Assembly (NCBI GenBank): GCA_964521625.1 | Contig: CAZFSM010000003.1 | Span: 1 to 64,000 of the forward strand | DNA length: 64,000 bases | Source: UBA1444 sp964521625 | GTDB lineage: Bacteria; Bacillota; Negativicutes; UBA1444 | Direction of reading: 5' to 3' | Translations under genes and position numbers: made by a program | The notes under the pieces: generated by a model | What the model was told of the DNA's origin: nothing | Seen by the model: the letters and a program-made list of their open reading frames with translations, nothing else | Database searches by the model: none | In this document: piece after piece, positions 28,101 to 34,553 of the stretch | Layout of the letters: the number at the start of each line of letters is the position of its first letter | How positions within the stretch are numbered: position 1 is the stretch's first letter

Positions 28101-29395
28101 AGCAGCGGCTTCCCCTGCGCCGGTTCGCCAGCGGCAATGACCGCAAATCTGGGCCTGTGTGACAATATCCATTCCAGTTGGGCTTCCCGCTGTGGATTTT
28201 CCGCCAATGTGATGATATTCACCGCGTAGGGATAGCCAGCCAATTGAACTGCCAGCTGACCAAATTTATCCTGCAGGGTCGCGGCATCCAGCATCCCCAG
28301 GGCAAGGGTCGGCAAGGCGCCAGCCCTGGCAACCGCCGCTGCAAAAGCCGGGGCATCGGTAATCCATGACATTCCGCCCTGGATGATCGGAAAGCGGGTC
28401 CCCCATTGCCTGGCTACGTTGCTGTCGGCAAATCGGCTGACAATCTCACGCCGCTGGTCCAACAGATCCTGCACACAACGTTGAAATTGCTGAACCGCCT
28501 GTTTGAATTCGTGACCGAAACGCCAGACGAATGATTTGGCAAAGGTCGCTTCCACGCCGAGTGGAATCAGCTGGTCCGTGCTCCAGCGGCTGTGAAGCGG
28601 CGAGATCAAATGGTTCTGTAAATAATTCAGCCATTCCTGCCGGCTATTGCTGGAATATGAGTGTTGCAGCGCAGTTTTGGCAGCACGCGAATTGCCTTTG
28701 TCGAAAACCCGGCAGGATGGCTGACATTGCACACCGATCAAATGGGTATGATCCGGCCGGAGTTGCTCAATTTTCTTTTGGCAGGCTTCCGGCACGCCGG
28801 CTAAATCAGTCAGCCAATGTACGCTTTCAAAAAACACACCCGCGGCACCGGTCGCGATAAAGGCAGCCGCAGCTTCAGGCGTTGCAACTCCGCCCCAAAC
28901 ATGGAGTTCGAGTTTTCTGCCTGTCTGCTCAAGCCAGTCACTTACCGCCGCATAAAGCGAAAACAGGGAATCGGCGCCGACGATCCCGCCTGCTTCATTT
29001 CCTTTGATCACAAAACAACTTTCACCACAGGAAACCGTCAGGATTGCCTGTAAGTCACTGAGAGAAGTAACAACCCAGCCAATCCGGCCTGCGGCATTTT
29101 TTTGCGCCTGCTGGATAAGAGCAACCGGGAATGCCGGGGCTGTCAACCAAGCCCTCGCCGCCGGGTTGCGGGAGAACAGCAGCTGAAAATCAGGCTCCGA
29201 CAAACTGGCCGGATCGAGATAATAATCGAGAGGAGTCGGTGACTCTGCCAGCCTGGTAAACCGGCCCAGCTGTTCCAGTTCCGCTTTGAAGCCTGCACCC
29301 GTCAGGTCGCATACCGCCCGTGCCGACACGGCCTCCATCGCATGACTCACTGCAGGTGTCAGACTCGCTGCTGGCCAGAAGAATCGAAACATCAT
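22091..29395 (-). CDS. Multidomain fatty acid/polyketide (secondary lipid) synthase: NPD-NPD-KS-AT-ACP-KR-DH
   Basis: A 2,434-residue iterative-type megasynthase. Domains in order: a truncated nitropropane-dioxygenase-like half barrel (about 75-230); a full NPD/PfaD-like flavin enoyl reductase (about 340-600, GCESGGHIG); ketosynthase (665-1115, Cys near 871 in ACASS, His in CHATAT and in IGHT); acyltransferase (1215-1520, GHSLGQ, then AFHSP as in malonyl-type enzymes); one ACP (1570-1640, Ser in AIRSS); ketoreductase (1875-2070, YAAAN); and a double-hotdog dehydratase (2160-2434, His in PEHRP, LLEAMFQ). Together these give every activity of a fully reducing cycle. A thioester reductase lies upstream and a carrier-protein activator downstream. 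It is closest in style to Pfa/Hgl lipid synthases; the product is unknown. AGGAG precedes ATG-ATG at 29395/29392. Confidence 0.9.
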   Translation of the reverse strand: MMFRFFWPAASLTPAVSHAMEAVSARAVCDLTGAGFKAELEQLGRFTRLAESPTPLDYYLDPASLSEPDFQLLFSRNPAARAWLTAPAFPVALIQQAQKNAAGRIGWVVTSLSDLQAILTVSCGESCFVIKGNEAGGIVGADSLFSLYAAVSDWLEQTGRKLELHVWGGVATPEAAAAFIATGAAGVFFESVHWLTDLAGVPEACQKKIEQLRPDHTHLIGVQCQPSCRVFDKGNSRAAKTALQHSYSSNSRQEWLNYLQNHLISPLHSRWSTDQLIPLGVEATFAKSFVWRFGHEFKQAVQQFQRCVQDLLDQRREIVSRFADSNVARQWGTRFPIIQGGMSWITDAPAFAAAVARAGALPTLALGMLDAATLQDKFGQLAVQLAGYPYAVNIITLAENPQREAQLEWILSHRPRFAVIAAGEPAQGKPLLAAGIELIYIAPNADLMRLALEAGYRYIICEGCESGGHIGTNSTFVLAQLAGDLKRQRPELFAGRTLILAGGICNRTTAQMAAMLGADAIQMGTAYLTTEEIVATGTLSPLYQQQILTAGHAATVVTGESVGLRVRALCNDKTRSILQLEQDFAANRGDDQDFRCKLEHFATGSLLMASRQIDARSGQKVDAAVAANAGQFMSGACAGLLNEIKTLAELHATVVGIKQPARSTQEKPERIAITGMSQVNSLGNSPNEVWQASLELRSGVVAVPPEKWDHERYYDSRPMVSGKTYCRVAAFQHLTVNRRDIDVPPQDFKNMTTATKLALWIAKQAIADAGILQSDIDRQKIGVIMSQNATEMTPISGDLAVRDAIPDILAAIRRVMNVSPEQATALAEEIAVERSIQDDTSLLGRLSSMVPGFICNKFGFTGPSYSVLAACASSLVALHSAVQLMRNGVLDAALVGGAEEPLSALHFLEFSVLGALAGITGQVRPPAEMSRPFDRDRDGFVMGEGAGMIVLERESVARRRGARIYGYITGVGASNTETGMVESSRHSQIRAIEASFSGLPYGPAAVDLVECHATATRQGDLEEVHALQALYPANKQTVLAGFKSQIGHTLGAAGINSLIRGVMAMNAGIFPATLNCVCPDPGVNWSESGFVVLDKPAEWKTPAGRPRRLQVDAFGFGGSNFVVQLEQAESCQEQTGKFSAPPAACLPGVQMFSRCMDDKNYNLAILADSPVAAELLLEQSGVLQNMAALTDKRRRSLARQGLHVSQPDALPSRAALVFPGQGSQYVGMGKQLCDELPEFKYMLVQAGEHFGFDILQLLFESSEEKLKDTRWQQPAIFALEVAIARVLLSHGLQPVVLAGHSLGQFAALCVAGVFSFTDGCKIVNQRALCMEKAGRLSADPGAMLAVHAAREAVEPQLASTTGVFLLNNNSPLQTVVGGDTAATLIFAETLSTQGIRSTRLPVAMAFHSPMFQAVAAEFAGFLQTIPFLPPTIPVLSNHTGAIFPTESGEIRRLLAEHLYSPVDWLQNVTALQVDYKVDLFVEAGPRETLGNMIRDSLQQAQCLPTCLPSIEFSVLQNAIAQLFIAGCLPQINQQQSVLLQPAPKQAAVSEPVVALSPAAAPDCDCPVTSETLDAVIAVIVQTTGYEPDEVAADMDLRDDLAIRSSRLPVIADALETRFGISLDLQDFAGVRTVRDIAGRIELIRQRRGGATAKRSGPSVQQQTAPEVVADSVPPRRIVFRKEPLPEGEPDYLQFSPLDKIGIVCPRGGWREAKAAAAVLKRDHGVTLIRVDSPEQAGAGLAGLLLWIDDQAEQEAAATTQLIESFLLIQAFVMQPTARAILVVHRSVEHPSINQILVAGLEGVLLSLAWEYRSLLFRSIHLNAGAVSDRLIRRGLDQNLKPLILFGNDAGVSGEIGQETSLVTLPESSWRLGPTDVVVVSGGGAGILQEWVRALTPFGCRIVLLGRTKLVNGAGQTRSAEIHALLAELAAKGVVAIYLHCDVADAAETEAAMATAAEKFGRISGVIHGAGILRDNYLPQITADDFSAVVNVKLQGAQNLFQAAQGLGLRFYAAVSSVAAANGNAGQVAYAAANRAMTGYLELMQRQNPQIRCQSLLLGPVEGGGMAETEEIRALMRWSGYSYVHAREVAQLFCREMARADHDSAPVLFVREMPLVQTTPVVLKTDSGDTSIVYPLVDEVTLELRTPSLSATRCFQAARDLWLPEHRPLNILKQPLVSGIMMVEMFAEAARALYPYLSLQSIRNVKFLDRIDCPTAQPRHSRIQCQATEMNAGSLHCRAELHTQELSPTGRQLERWQINAEATVVLAAAYDTAQPEGFPLPETVLTVRSVVDRAGLLSLYEQYTGLTGRYQVLQQISSLHAGMAEATIVLQDAADFADRQQNNYQTSPYLLEAMFQTVVFQTLLEQQGKVGTIALPYAVGEIQYYQQGINRGSFRVQARRRSEDPTGTIWDAMVYNEAMEPVIMARGLEMRWLSL

Positions 29396-29405
29396 ATCGC
29401 TCCTC

Positions 29406-30476
29406 TCATTGTCCCCAGTCATTATTGATGGCGTAATCAAGCCACAGATTCATCAAATCGTCGGTCACGGTTGGCGGCAGCAGACCCGGCAGCGCCTGAT
29501 CCGTATGCCGGCGGCAAAACAGCGGATTGTTGCCGAAGTAATCCAGCACCGATTCCATCTGCCGGTAAGCCATCCGTTCCAGGTCGTTGCGCGGCGCCAT
29601 CGGTTCGGGGCCTGCGCCTAAAAAGCGAACACCCTCCAGTTGGAACCGCCGGGCAACAAATTGCCATATTTGTTGATAGGTCGGTGGATTGGGGTGGGTA
29701 AGATGAAAAATCCGCCGATGGTTGCGCGGGTTTTCAATCAGTCGGACCACTGCCTGCGCCACATAGTCAACCGGCACGACATTCATCGTAGCTGATGCGT
29801 CGACCGGCAACCCCAATTGCAAATCAAAAGGCTGCTCAGTCGCCCCGCCGCCAATCAGGCGGCTGAGTAACTGAACAGCCTGCATAAAAATATACCAGCC
29901 AAAAAAAGAAGTGCATCGACCAGTCAGCGAATCGCCGACGATGATCGAAGGACGCAACAGTGTCACCTGGCCGCCCCAACACTGTTCGGCTTCCCATTTA
30001 CTTTCTTCGTAACTGTTGACGAACTGGCCGCGCGGATGCGAGGTCTCGCTGACCCAGCCCTGTTCGACCCGTCCACAGACATATGCCGTACTGACGAGAT
30101 GGGCCTGCATCGGCTGCAACTCCAATAGTCGCAACAACGCCGCCGCACTGCCGACATTGGTTCGCAGCGGTTCGCCATCAGCAGCCAGATGCAGTTGCAT
30201 GGAAGCCGCGCAATGCAGCAACTGGTCGACCCGGGCCAAATCGGGATACTGACTGACCCAGTTCGGCCACATTTCCGGCACTGACAGCAAATCTCCCTGC
30301 AGCCAGTGCAAATGGTCAGCCTGACGCGGTAAGCCGAAGCCGGAAAGAAACCGCACGCTATCCCAGCGTTTAGCCGGATTTCGGTACAGGCACCACACTT
30401 CGTGATCCCTGTCCAATAGCTCGCGGAGCAGATATTCACCCAAAAAACCCGTGGCGCCAGTCAAAAACAGCCGCAT
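29406..30476 (-). CDS. Thioester-reductase-like SDR (NAD-binding 4 / male sterility family)
   Basis: A 356-residue extended short-chain dehydrogenase. It has the nucleotide-binding motif TGATGFLG (residues 6-13), HCAA (88-91), ST in AHLVSTAYVCG (near 129) and the catalytic YEESK (Tyr156, Lys160). This family includes the reductive-release domains of Lys2, non-ribosomal peptide and HglB-type lipid synthases, which reduce carrier-bound thioesters to aldehydes or alcohols with NADPH. It lies 10 bp upstream of the synthase, so reductive release of its product is the likely job. The ATG at 30476 follows the previous stop directly; the longer form from 30530 would overlap that gene. Confidence 0.85.
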   Translation of the reverse strand: MRLFLTGATGFLGEYLLRELLDRDHEVWCLYRNPAKRWDSVRFLSGFGLPRQADHLHWLQGDLLSVPEMWPNWVSQYPDLARVDQLLHCAASMQLHLAADGEPLRTNVGSAAALLRLLELQPMQAHLVSTAYVCGRVEQGWVSETSHPRGQFVNSYEESKWEAEQCWGGQVTLLRPSIIVGDSLTGRCTSFFGWYIFMQAVQLLSRLIGGGATEQPFDLQLGLPVDASATMNVVPVDYVAQAVVRLIENPRNHRRIFHLTHPNPPTYQQIWQFVARRFQLEGVRFLGAGPEPMAPRNDLERMAYRQMESVLDYFGNNPLFCRRHTDQALPGLLPPTVTDDLMNLWLDYAINNDWGQ

Positions 30477-30477
30477 A

Positions 30478-32280
30478 TTATTTGGTTGCTTCCGTACTGA
30501 TCTCGATGCTGACTTCTGCATCGCCTTCAATGATATAGTCAGTCGTCAGGCAGCCTTTGTCCTTTTTGTCCGGTTTTGCCGGTTTGAGCAGGGAGCCGGT
30601 CGGCTTGGCTTTTGTTGATTTATCCGGTTTGACCGGCGCGGTATCTCTGGTTGATTTTTCTTTGTCAGCTAAACTAAGCTTGGGCTTTTTGTCCAGACCG
30701 CTGCCTTCGTCATCAAATTCGCCAGCCCCGGCCGGTTCAACCACGATATCATTATTGCGATCCCGCGCCGAAAATTCCTTCATCATTTCTTCAAATGATT
30801 TGGGTGGTTTGCGGGTTGGTTTCGGATTTTCCCCTTCTGTTCCCAGTTTCTTCAGCAGGGAAGCCAGCGAAAAGAAACCGCCGCCGCGCACAGTCAAATT
30901 CAATACTCCCGCCTTTTGCTCTTTGGGAACACTATAACTGACCGTACGGGTAATCGGTTCTCCCCGGTAAGGTTTCAGCTTCACTTCAATATCAACGCTT
31001 TCCCCCGGCCTGGTTGAAAGCTGCAGAGGCTTAGCCGACAAGACACGGGCCGTACGCCGGTCCGGGCTGACATTGATCTCCGTCTGGATATCCATGACAG
31101 TAACCAGATTATGCGGATTTGAGGCCAAAAAGGCCAGAAACTCATAAAACTCTGCCAAGGATGCTTCCGACACATTTTCCGGGCTATAGAACATATTTTC
31201 ACGTTTATAGGTTTCACCAGGCATCCCCCGGGCAGAAATCTCGAAACTGATACGAGCCGTGCCGGAACCTGTCCTGTCGATTGCTTTATCTATTGCATTC
31301 AATAGCGAAGCCGTCGCGAGAATCGGCATGATTTCCTCATCCTGGACAATCTGCACCGCCATATCGCGATCCCGGTTCAGGTCAGACGAACTGATTTTCA
31401 TCCGCATCGGTACGATACCGGGAAACTGGTTCATTTCGCCGCCCACACCGGCTCCCCGATCCTGGTTGATCGTACCGATCACTTCGCCGGTGGCGCCGAG
31501 CTTGAACGAGCTTTCAATGCCACGGATCGTGGTGAAAATATAGGCGTTGGTCATCAAAAAACCAGTCTGGCCGCGTTTGAGAAACGGATGGCCAAAAGCC
31601 AGCAGCCTGTCGCCATCGACATAGGTCACGGTCCCTAGTGCACCGAGGCTCACATCGCCACGGACGAGCTGAACCCCCACGGCGCTGCCGGGTTCCAGAT
31701 CGCCATAGGTAATCCCTGCCGGCGGGTCCCCCACGGCAACCGGCGTCAATTTTAGCGGCTTCAGTTCTCTGGTCAGGAACCGCAGCGCCTGTTCGCCAAA
31801 TCCGGCGGCCATCAACGGCGTTGCCAACAGCGGTTTATCATCAGTTGGCGCAACGATTTCAACCGGCTTCAGCGGAGCTGGGTCCAACAGTTTTAGCATA
31901 TCCTCGATCGGGGTCACCATCGCCGTCCGTTGATCGGTCAGACTCCAGCCGTAACCGATGGCGCCGATCAGCCGACCGTCGATAAATACCGGACTACCGC
32001 TCATACCCTGGGCAACGCCGCCGGCCCGGTCAATTACATCGCCGTAGGTCCGGACCAGAATCAAGTCGCCAACCGCACCTTTATTCTTCATAATGCCCAG
32101 TATTTCAACGCCAAATTCTTCAATCCGGGTGCCGGCAATAACAGTTCTCGCCACCCCATGAGCCGCTACCGGAATTTCCGCCAGCGGCATCAATGGCGGC
32201 GCCGCCTGGGCGATCCCCATGATCGAAAATAAAATCAAGCATAACCCAAAAACGACATTTTGTCGTAACAGATCCCTCAT
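30478..32280 (-). CDS. SpoIVB/S55 peptidase-domain protein, secreted
   Basis: A 600-residue protein with a signal peptide (1-26) and an S55-type serine protease region. GGVAQGMSGSPVFIDG (near 87-102) contains the serine motif, and LLAFGHPF places a histidine at 231. A beta-rich middle part follows, then a Lys/Pro-rich, low-complexity tail (about 500-580). It lacks the PDZ domain of sporulation SpoIVB, and the serine block comes before the histidine block, the reverse of SpoIVB. It is therefore not evidence of sporulation. The start overlaps the stop of the upstream gene (ATGA). It probably acts in the periplasm; its substrate is unknown. Confidence 0.8.
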   Translation of the reverse strand: MRDLLRQNVVFGLCLILFSIMGIAQAAPPLMPLAEIPVAAHGVARTVIAGTRIEEFGVEILGIMKNKGAVGDLILVRTYGDVIDRAGGVAQGMSGSPVFIDGRLIGAIGYGWSLTDQRTAMVTPIEDMLKLLDPAPLKPVEIVAPTDDKPLLATPLMAAGFGEQALRFLTRELKPLKLTPVAVGDPPAGITYGDLEPGSAVGVQLVRGDVSLGALGTVTYVDGDRLLAFGHPFLKRGQTGFLMTNAYIFTTIRGIESSFKLGATGEVIGTINQDRGAGVGGEMNQFPGIVPMRMKISSSDLNRDRDMAVQIVQDEEIMPILATASLLNAIDKAIDRTGSGTARISFEISARGMPGETYKRENMFYSPENVSEASLAEFYEFLAFLASNPHNLVTVMDIQTEINVSPDRRTARVLSAKPLQLSTRPGESVDIEVKLKPYRGEPITRTVSYSVPKEQKAGVLNLTVRGGGFFSLASLLKKLGTEGENPKPTRKPPKSFEEMMKEFSARDRNNDIVVEPAGAGEFDDEGSGLDKKPKLSLADKEKSTRDTAPVKPDKSTKAKPTGSLLKPAKPDKKDKGCLTTDYIIEGDAEVSIEISTEATK

Positions 32281-32588
32281 TTAACGGCAGGCTCAATTCT
32301 GGCAATCACCTGGCCGGTGCGCACAACATCGCCGGGTTTGACCAATACTTCACGTACCACGCCATCGCGGGTGGCTCTGGCCACTGGCGCGGGGCCGGTA
32401 ATGCTTTCTACTGTAGCCAGTATCGCACCTTCCTTGACAGAAGCTCCGACTATAATCAGGTTTTGGGCTACCACGCGACCAGATAGCACGCTATTTTGAT
32501 CGACCAGGTTGGTCGCTGACCCAACCCAGATCGTTGCTGCTAACAGAACTGCCACTAGTGCTGTTATCGTTTTCTTATGAATTAACAT
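32277..32588 (-). CDS. Short membrane-anchored lipoyl/biotinyl-like (barrel-sandwich) protein
   Basis: A 103-residue protein with an N-terminal anchor (7-27), then a barrel-sandwich hybrid fold (about 35-100: GRVVAQNLIIVGASVKEGAILATVES and DGVVREVLVKPGDVV). The lysine that carries biotin or lipoate in the usual MKM/DKA turn is absent (ATRDGVV), so it is not a cofactor carrier. The fold resembles the lipoyl half-domain of HlyD/MacA adaptor proteins or the hairpin domain of envelope peptidases. GGAG precedes the ATG. It is coupled by ATGA overlap to the S55 protease gene, suggesting they work together. Function unknown. Confidence 0.7.
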   Translation of the reverse strand: MLIHKKTITALVAVLLAATIWVGSATNLVDQNSVLSGRVVAQNLIIVGASVKEGAILATVESITGPAPVARATRDGVVREVLVKPGDVVRTGQVIARIEPAVK

Positions 32589-32601
32589 CAGAATTCACTC
32601 C

Positions 32602-34062
32602 TTATTGTTGCCGTTTTGATTTGATCACGGCGATTCCGGCGCCTAAACGACGTTCACGTCCATCCGAAGGGGCGTTGACGATATGGTCGCCGACAATCAT
32701 CTGGCTGGAGCCGCCGCCATCGAGGTTCATTGCTTCCACCGCTCCCTGTTCCAACATAAATTGCGCCAGCTCAAGCAAAGTTAATCCGACACTGGCTCGG
32801 CTCCGTCCGTCCACCACCACCAGCAGCGCTTTCCCTTCGCGGGTAATCCCCAGTGCTGTACGGGGGGCCCGTCCGCCGGCAACATCACTGCCAAATTCTT
32901 CCCCCAGCGTCGTCATATAGATTTCACCGTTCTTCACCAGACGGGGGCCCGCGCCCACGGCCTGCGTCACCTTGTCCCATACTGGGCCCAGTGTTTGAAC
33001 GATTTTCAATGAATCGCCGACTTTTAGATCTGCCATCAACCAGGCCTGCCGACCGCTGACCGACAGGACCACTACACCTTCGGGAATAACCGAGTTCGCA
33101 TCATGGATATCTACGATCCTGCCATCGCGGACGAGGTATTCTCTTCCGCCAGCCCCGGTCAGTGTCCAGTACGCATAATAGGTATTGTACAGGATCAGTT
33201 CGGACTCACCACGCCCGCGGTTAATCCCATCAATCGGAATCTTGGTCTTGTCGGGAAGTTCGATATGACCGGAATAAACCGGCGCTTCAAAAATCATTTT
33301 TCCGTCCGGCAAAATGCCGAAACTGGTCCGTGGCGTGTCAGAAATGCTGACCAATGTCCGGTCTATTTTCATCAAGCCGAGGATTTCGCCATTACGCATA
33401 TAATAGGGGCCATTGACCATGGCAACTGCATTGGTGCGCGCCGCCATTTCGGACAACGATTCGATCCCCGCCACTGAATCGTTGGACAAAACCGGTCGCA
33501 AAGTGTAGCCGGCCTTGAAATCCACTTCTAACAAGTGGGCTTTGACCGGGCCGGCGGAACGGCCGGTGATGAATTCGCGGTATACCAGTCCTGGCGCAAT
33601 GAGATACTCTGTCTGACTCTGGTAGTTTTTTAGCAGATCAATGACTAGTCGCGTCGGTGAACTTAATGCGCTGACTTTCGGCAGGACAGTCTGTTTCAAC
33701 GAAACCACGGCTTTGAACCGACCGCCGCCGAGATCAACAAAACGAAGTTTATCAATGAACGGGTCATTGAAGGACATTTGTGCAACTGTGCTCCGGTTCA
33801 GCATATCCGGCAGTTCAATTTCCAGCTGCTGGGGAACGTCGGTCAGGCTGACCGTATAAGCTGGAATTGCCGTCATTTCCAGCACAATGCGAAACATGTC
33901 CTGGTCCGAATGATAGCGAACCTTATCCAGGAAAGCTGGCGCAGCAGGTGATTGCAACGGCGCCGGGGCCGCTACTACAGGATTCAGCGAAATCATCATG
34001 GCTAAGGAAAAAACCAATAGAATTACTGCCAAAACAGTTTGCATTTTTTGCCGAGTTCTCAT
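32602..34062 (-). CDS. AMIN-domain phosphodiester glycosidase (NAGPA/DUF2233) family protein
   Basis: A 486-residue secreted protein: a signal peptide (about 1-32), an AMIN-like domain (45-130; these target proteins to peptidoglycan or the septum), and a NAGPA/phosphodiester glycosidase domain (about 210-486) with NGPYYM and NLDGGGSSQM (near 447). Members of this family cleave GlcNAc-1-phosphodiesters, and bacterial ones are linked to cell-wall glycans. The ATG has GGTGA upstream. It is the first gene after the promoter at 34094 and so opens the outer-membrane cluster. Its substrate in this organism is unknown. Confidence 0.87.
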   Translation of the reverse strand: MRTRQKMQTVLAVILLVFSLAMMISLNPVVAAPAPLQSPAAPAFLDKVRYHSDQDMFRIVLEMTAIPAYTVSLTDVPQQLEIELPDMLNRSTVAQMSFNDPFIDKLRFVDLGGGRFKAVVSLKQTVLPKVSALSSPTRLVIDLLKNYQSQTEYLIAPGLVYREFITGRSAGPVKAHLLEVDFKAGYTLRPVLSNDSVAGIESLSEMAARTNAVAMVNGPYYMRNGEILGLMKIDRTLVSISDTPRTSFGILPDGKMIFEAPVYSGHIELPDKTKIPIDGINRGRGESELILYNTYYAYWTLTGAGGREYLVRDGRIVDIHDANSVIPEGVVVLSVSGRQAWLMADLKVGDSLKIVQTLGPVWDKVTQAVGAGPRLVKNGEIYMTTLGEEFGSDVAGGRAPRTALGITREGKALLVVVDGRSRASVGLTLLELAQFMLEQGAVEAMNLDGGGSSQMIVGDHIVNAPSDGRERRLGAGIAVIKSKRQQ

Positions 34063-34093
34063 TTTTTCACCGCTTATCTCATGCTATGTATTT

Positions 34094-34099
34094 ATTATA
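34094..34099 (-). promoter_or_regulatory. -10 box of the promoter opening the outer-membrane gene cluster
   Basis: A perfect TATAAT on the minus strand, 32-37 bp upstream of the ATG at 34062. The -35 is weak (TTTTCT or TTTCTA at 17-18 nt spacing). It lies between the flgJ-side hairpin at 34141-34175 and the first cluster gene, a natural operon boundary. Confidence 0.6.
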
Positions 34100-34140
34100 T
34101 AACAAATACGCGCGATTAGAAAACCGGCTGGCGGCGCTAA

Positions 34141-34175
34141 ACAAGTTCAGCCGGCGGATTGCCGGCTGAACTTGT
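34141..34175 (-). terminator. 15-bp hairpin ending the flagellar rod/ring operon
   Basis: ACAAGTTCAGCCGGC (34141-34155) pairs perfectly with GCCGGCTGAACTTGT (34161-34175) around a 5-nt loop, starting 7 bp after the flgJ stop codon. The downstream T run on the minus strand is only TTT, so the terminator may be weak or need help. The position between two operons supports termination. Confidence 0.7.
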
Positions 34176-34181
34176 ACTGAT

Positions 34182-34553
34182 TTATTTCGCGACTTGCTTG
34201 GCAGTCGTCTGTATTACAGTTGACGGGTGAGCAACGCCGGGATTTTTGAGGTTCCTGTACATCATCGCAGCAATACCTGTCCCGCCAGCCGCTGCCATGT
34301 TGCGGGTCATTTCCATATCCATCATTGACTGCATCGTCTCTGTCCGTTGCGTATTGCCGCCTAGTTCACTTTTGGGCACTGTGTCGCGCATTGTTTTTAG
34401 CAACATATTCAAGAAGACGCTTTCCATCTCCTGACAGGCTTTTTTTAGTTTGGCATCGTCTTCTGCTTTATTGCCGGTCGCTTTTAGCGATCCAGTCAAG
34501 CGGGGGTCCCAAGCCGGCAGATTGACTGGTGTAGAAACCGTATTCAGCGCCAT
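34182..34553 (-). CDS. flgJ: Flagellar rod assembly protein FlgJ, rod-binding domain only
   Basis: A 123-residue protein matching only the N-terminal rod-capping domain of FlgJ (ACQEMESVFLNMLLKTMRDTVP near residues 39-60, then MMDMEMTRNMA). The C-terminal muramidase found in gamma-proteobacterial FlgJ is absent, as in many other bacteria, so a separate hydrolase must open the wall. The start overlaps the flgI stop (TAATG), and a GGAGGT Shine-Dalgarno lies inside the flgI end. Last gene of the flagellar operon. Confidence 0.88.
   Translation of the reverse strand: MALNTVSTPVNLPAWDPRLTGSLKATGNKAEDDAKLKKACQEMESVFLNMLLKTMRDTVPKSELGGNTQRTETMQSMMDMEMTRNMAAAGGTGIAAMMYRNLKNPGVAHPSTVIQTTAKQVAK

Noticed and set aside
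22091..30476. Recent horizontal transfer of the synthase locus
   Set aside because: No mobile-element remnants or repeats are visible, and base composition by eye resembles the neighbours; a codon-usage calculation would be needed.
30478..32280. Sporulation SpoIVB as evidence of spore formation
   Set aside because: No PDZ domain, reversed order of catalytic blocks, and an envelope-gene context.
32277..32588. Biotin carboxyl carrier or lipoyl carrier protein
   Set aside because: The modified lysine motif is missing and there is a membrane anchor; no carboxylase genes are nearby.
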